A stretch of DNA of 11,935 bases from Phoronis ovalis (lineage: Eukaryota; Phoronida; Phoronidae): assembly GCA_028565635.1 (NCBI GenBank), contig JAOXYB010049046.1:1-11935 (forward strand), written 5' to 3'. The notes beneath the pieces are model-generated. The model was not told where the DNA came from, made no database searches, and saw only the letters and a list, made by a program, of their open reading frames with translations. Each line of letters opens with the position of its first letter. The stretch's first letter is position 1. A program made the translations under genes and the position numbers. Below, in pieces: positions 8,450 to 11,935 of the stretch.

Positions 8450-8577
8450 TTTGACCTTTGACCTTCAAATGAGCTTTTGACCTCCAGATCAACAATGGCC
8501 TATCCCAGGGATGTCATACATCAAGTATCAAGTTCCTAGTTGTAACCGTCTACGAGATATAGCTTGCTGAAAATTGG
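8450..8577. repeat. Internal direct repeat, copy B, with a perfect DR1 motif
   Basis: Diverged copy of the block at 8181-8307, shifted by 268-269 bases. The opposite strand of 8452-8464 reads AGGTCAAAGGTCA, the exact DR1 consensus bound by HNF4 and RXR-type receptors in animals. Whether it is bound here is unknown; the motif is inherited with the repeat. Confidence 0.7.
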
Positions 8578-8651
8578 AAGAAAAAGAACAAGAAGAAGAA
8601 GAAAGAAATCATACAAAACCAATAGGCTTGCTCCCTTATAGGAGCAACCCT

Positions 8652-9420
8652 AAACATGTATATATTGCATTGCCTATTTGTAACATTAGCAAATAAAATA
8701 ACTTGCTTGGGGCAACTTTTGGGTTAAATTGCATAGCATAGACCCTGCTACTTTAAATTAGAGATGTGTCTATATGATATATCAGGGCATTATAATACTG
8801 AAACAGTAGAGATATACTTTAAATTGTATTTAGACATTTTTACACATGATTAATTTTGAACCCTTGATTTTGGAAAGGATGGATATACTTTTAATAAAAA
8901 CATGATACCAGATGTTGGAGAGGTCTTTATGTATTTTGTTATGTGATATGGGATTTATGAGCTGCTTTGTTTAGATTACAATGCCAGTTGGCTGTGAGAT
9001 TATTTGTTTCAAGGGTAATTTACATGAAATATGATATGCATTTTTGTTGCAAAAAATAAAATAAGCTAAAACAGCCATGCAGAATGATGCAGAAGGCTCC
9101 ATCAGCCTGTGCCATTTGACTGTCTACTGTGCCATCTGAATATGAAAAACAAATTGGACATACAATATAGGAAAACAAAAATAATAATATCTGTAATGTG
9201 TGATATTATTTTAATAATTAATTAATTATTAATACTTATGCGGAAATCATATGCAGAGGATGCTAAGATATTTAGAAGTGTGGTTCTGTTTCTTATTTTT
9301 TTAAGGCTGGTGAATTATTATTGGACAAATTTTTAATACAACACAAAACATTTGCTACTGATGATAAAAAAGAGGTTTATCTTTTTATAAAGCTGTTAAG
9401 TCTTGATAACCATTAAGGTC
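8652..9420 (+). other. First intron, between repeat elements
   Basis: No exon recognised. It has a 13-bp direct repeat with one mismatch, 20 bases apart (CTGTGCCATTTGA at 9107, CTGTGCCATCTGA at 9127), and the AT palindromes listed at 9183-9232. Confidence 0.6.
9183..9232. repeat. Adjacent AT-rich inverted repeats
   Basis: AATAATATC (9183-9191) and its exact reverse complement GATATTATT (9202-9210) form a 9-bp stem with a 10-base loop. Immediately after is a perfect 22-base palindrome (9211-9232) of TTAATAATTAA and its complement. This may form a cruciform or be the remains of an element. Confidence 0.7.
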
Positions 9421-9530
9421 CATTCTAATTAAAATCAGTAGTTTTCACTCCCAGTAATAATATGACATTTCTTTCCCAGTAGCAGATAAGCGATGGGAGT
9501 GAAAACTAACTACTGATTTTAATTAGAATG
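9421..9530. mobile_element. Hairpin MITE with 33-bp arms
   Basis: The left arm (9421-9453) begins CATTCTAATTAAAATCAG and ends CACTCCCA. The right arm (9494-9530) is its reverse complement except for four extra bases in the middle. The loop is 40 bases (9454-9493). Near-perfect arms suggest a young non-autonomous element or an inverted duplication. No clear target duplication. If transcribed within the intron it would fold into a long hairpin RNA. Confidence 0.7.
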
Positions 9531-10896
9531 AATAACACCCCTTATGCTTGGGATTACTTGTGCTGTTGGAGTGGATACTGCATGCAATATTCTTTAATTT
9601 ATGAATATTAACCTTTAGGCAAAACTGTCAATGTACATTTCCTTGTTATTTGTGCTTCTGCTTTGTTTTAAAATAAACCCAATTTTCCCTTCAGTGTGCC
9701 AGAAAAGTTCATAAAACAATGAAAACCAAGTAGATATATTGGATACTAGCTAGTTTAATTAGCAGACTAAAGCATTGACAAATGCCAGCAACATTGTTTT
9801 CCCGGATTGTTTCTTCTTCTCTGCTTGTTGAAAAGTATTATCAAGCATATTACAGAAACTTTAAGGAGAAAGTTTAAAAATTATATAATGTTTGCATGAG
9901 AATTAGACCTTACATATAGTTACTGGGACTTGTATAATCAAAGTATTATTTCAGGCTTGTGTGCAAATCTGTGTCTATACTTGAAGTTGTATTTTTTTAT
10001 TGTTGCAAGAATAGTAAGTCATAACAAAGCTGTTCTGGGAAATTTCTAACTGCATTATTCACTGTTGTGGAAGAATGATTTAAAATAATCTGCTGTAATT
10101 TCACCGACTGTATTCAGTTAATCATGTAGAATAGTTACACATGCTAATCAAAATATATTGGGCTTCTATAGGTTAAGGTAGATAATAAGATAGTAAAAAG
10201 AAAATCGTTTTCTTTTGATGTTCTGTGACAGTAGTATTGTCTGAGAATTAGGCCTGACTTCCAATATGTCTGCTATTTCATCTTTTTACTTAGATAGCAT
10301 ACTTTTTAAAATTTCAGAAAAAGGATTCACCTTTAAATTGTAAGTTTTAACTACTTCTGTGGTTATGAAATGTGTTTTGGTGGAATTTTAATGTGCTACG
10401 AATAAAGGCTTCGCTATTCTAGTTTTGAAGATCTATTAAAACAGGAAAATAAAATCCATTAAAAATTAAATTATAAAAATTCTGGAGTTTAAAGATTAGT
10501 CACCTGGGAATGCATGTCACACCCTTCTATGCAACTGTCATAATTTAACAAACTATTACTTTTGAACAAGTCAATGTAAATGTAATATGCAATGAACTAT
10601 TTCTTGATTCCAGCATTTAGTTTTATTAATGGCAGTAATTTAATGATTCTGTATTAGAAAATATTTTATTCAATTATTGTGAATATTTCATATGTTGGTA
10701 TCTCTTTATTCCAGTTCTATCTATACATTGTATGTGAAAATGTAATATTCTACAAAGAAAATAAAGGTAATTACAGATTGCATTACTTTATTAGAAATTG
10801 TTTCCATAATTAATAGGTAGTGATATATCATGCAAATAATTCAAATTAGCGTTGTTATAGTACAGAAGTAATTAATAACTTTTTTTATATCCACAG
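9531..10896 (+). other. First intron, distal part
   Basis: AT-rich with no convincing exon. A 59-base stretch at 9955-10013 has an acceptor, an open frame of the right phase and a GTAAGT donor, but its translation is an AT-driven hydrophobic string and is not called. A 9-bp hairpin AAAAGAAAA-tcg-TTTTCTTTT lies at 10196-10216. Confidence 0.6.
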
Positions 10897-10916
10897 GCCT
10901 ACTTAACCAGCGTAGA

Positions 10917-11079
10917 CTCGAACCGTCAATCCGCATTCGCGGACCTGTTTCCTACCATTCGAACCCATTTTCCGGGTTTCGCACCAAAATTCCTGCTACT
11001 CGAACCGTCCATTGCTAGACTCGCGTAAGTTGCCGGGAACTCGCACAGATTTCCGTAGACTCTGACAATTTCCTACGAT
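10917..11079. repeat. CpG-rich array of eight degenerate ~20-bp units
   Basis: Units begin with YTCG (CTCT in the last) at 10917, 10936, 10958, 10978, 10999, 11020, 11040 and 11060, a spacing of 19-22 bases. The rough consensus is YTCGNACCNNNNTTTCCNGNNA. A partial unit (CTTAACC) may precede at 10902. The block is much richer in G+C and CpG than the surrounding intron. The other strand carries several GGTTCGA words resembling a Pol III B box, but no tRNA fold was found. It is bounded by a good acceptor (ending 10896) and holds a GTAAGT donor (11025). Confidence 0.7.
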
Positions 11080-11935
11080 TTAGAAATAATACATACGGGC
11101 TTTCTCTGCGGAAACTGTCGAATATCCTTTGTATGTACCATCAGTTTGACACTGACAGGTCTTGTGCAGAACAATAGTAACAAAAGGGCGTGGCTTTCTC
11201 ACGGTTTAAAAAATCTTTATGGTGCTCTATACTTATATATTGTTTTCTAAGAATCAATATTCCGCATTTGTAAGGGGCATATAAAATTGGGCCAAAACTA
11301 ACTGACTTATTTACACTGTTAACTGAACTGATCATAATAAAGAAAATTATAAAGACTTAATATTGAACACAACAGCCCCATACAACAGTATGGTGTTGCC
11401 CTGTTTACTACATTGATACACTTTCCTTTGATCTGGCCCTATAGAGACATAGATTGTCAATCATATTAGGTACATTGTACTAAGCATACTTACTTCAAAC
11501 AATAATTATTTTTAATTGCATCATGGTCAGTGATGCATTGCACTCATGCTATAGAGAAACATATTTTAACTTTCAAAATGTTTGTAATGGTTGTGTACGT
11601 GTTTCATATTGGGAATTCACATTTGTCCGAGTGACGACGGATTAAATGTATGAAAATTACGATAGTACATGACATGAAACAACATGAATCCCCGGCGAAA
11701 GAAACAAATTGAAATCTTAAGAAAATAGTCATATAGTATGACTGTAATAATATGTTTCTGTTCTTGCAGCCTATCTTTAGCATGATATTAAATATGGAAG
11801 TGTAAAATTTTTAATAACCTGGTACCGTCCGGTAAATGACCTGTACATGTAAAGATGTTTTTAAGCTAAAATATTGAACTCCACGTGCAATTTCAAATTT
11901 TTAGTTAAAAAAGTGTCGAAGTTAGGTTCCATGAA
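11080..11935 (+). other. Right-end non-coding sequence
   Basis: No gene recognised. A 64-codon open frame on the minus strand (11141-11335) has no family resemblance. A hairpin with an 11-bp bulged stem (CAACA, CCATAC / GTATGG, TGTTG) lies at 11370-11398 and a 7-bp one (AGTCATA/TATGACT) near 11727-11743. Probably still intron 1 of the plus-strand gene, but intergenic sequence cannot be excluded. Confidence 0.5.

Larger units (their letters stand above)
8112..8651. mobile_element. Non-autonomous repeat element with 10-bp terminal inverted repeats and a duplicated core
   Basis: The left end reads AGGGTTGCTC (8112-8121) and the right end is its exact reverse complement, GAGCAACCCT (8642-8651). 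Subterminally, TATTGGCTTTT on the left pairs with a copy on the right (AAAACCAATA, near 8615-8624), which is separated from the tip by a 7-bp hairpin TTGCTCC-cttata-GGAGCAA (8628-8647). Inside lie two diverged ~130-bp direct repeats 268-269 bases apart, and a purine-rich AAG/AGA run at about 8577-8608. There is no ORF. The ends and internal repeats suggest a non-autonomous DNA element or composite intronic repeat; no target duplication was identified and the family is not known to me. Confidence 0.65.

Noticed and set aside
8634-8655. Helitron 3' end (hairpin followed by CTAA)
   Set aside because: The hairpin and CTRR-like tip are suggestive, but the next base is A rather than T and the opposite end has a matching inverted repeat, which Helitrons lack.
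9955-10013. Possible 59-base exon of the plus-strand gene
   Set aside because: Acceptor, phase and GTAAGT donor all fit, but the 20 residues are a low-complexity hydrophobic string that does not continue the coiled stem; only transcript reads could support it.
10912-11010. tRNA gene or tRNA-derived SINE, because of GGTTCGA words on the minus strand
   Set aside because: The words recur with the ~20-bp repeat period and no acceptor stem, D arm or anticodon arm could be built around them.
11141-11335. 64-codon open frame on the minus strand
   Set aside because: No recognisable domain, no splice context and no coding character; expected by chance in this length.

Overview
This looks like nuclear DNA of an invertebrate animal. 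It is AT-rich and intron-split, with GT-AG splice signals and many short inverted and tandem repeats. The style of the repeats (GACCTTTGACCT-bearing intronic elements, hairpin MITEs) would fit a bivalve mollusc, but that is inference from impression, not a database match. No bacterial, viral, CRISPR or toxin feature was seen.

Left third, minus strand (1-4486): the 5' part of a gene for the alpha subunit of the mitochondrial processing peptidase (PMPCA). Seven coding exons can be joined with consistent splice phases into 302 codons that follow the animal family from the initiator Met without a gap. The window edge lies inside intron 7, so about 40% of the protein (including the glycine-rich substrate loop) is off the left side.

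Centre (4487-5061): a short intergenic region between two head-to-head genes, probably a shared or back-to-back promoter. It carries a CRE-like site and a perfect ERR/NR5A-type site (TCAAGGTCA), both on the PMPCA side.

Right of it, plus strand (5062-5212): the first coding exon of an unidentified type II membrane protein: a short basic tail, one membrane helix, then the start of a leucine-heptad stem, as in many Golgi proteins. Two small upstream ORFs are chained to its start by TGATG stop-start overlaps.

Remaining 6.7 kb (5213-11935): no convincing coding exon. It is best read as the long first intron of the plus-strand gene. It holds two hairpin elements with long near-perfect arms (6966-7077, 9421-9530), a ~540-bp repeat with short terminal inverted repeats and a duplicated internal block (8112-8651), and a CpG-rich array of eight degenerate ~20-bp units (10917-11079) bounded by good splice sites.

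No new multi-gene system is evident. The most interesting items are the ~20-bp CpG-rich array, the TGATG uORF chain and the repeat element carrying DR1 nuclear-receptor-type motifs.
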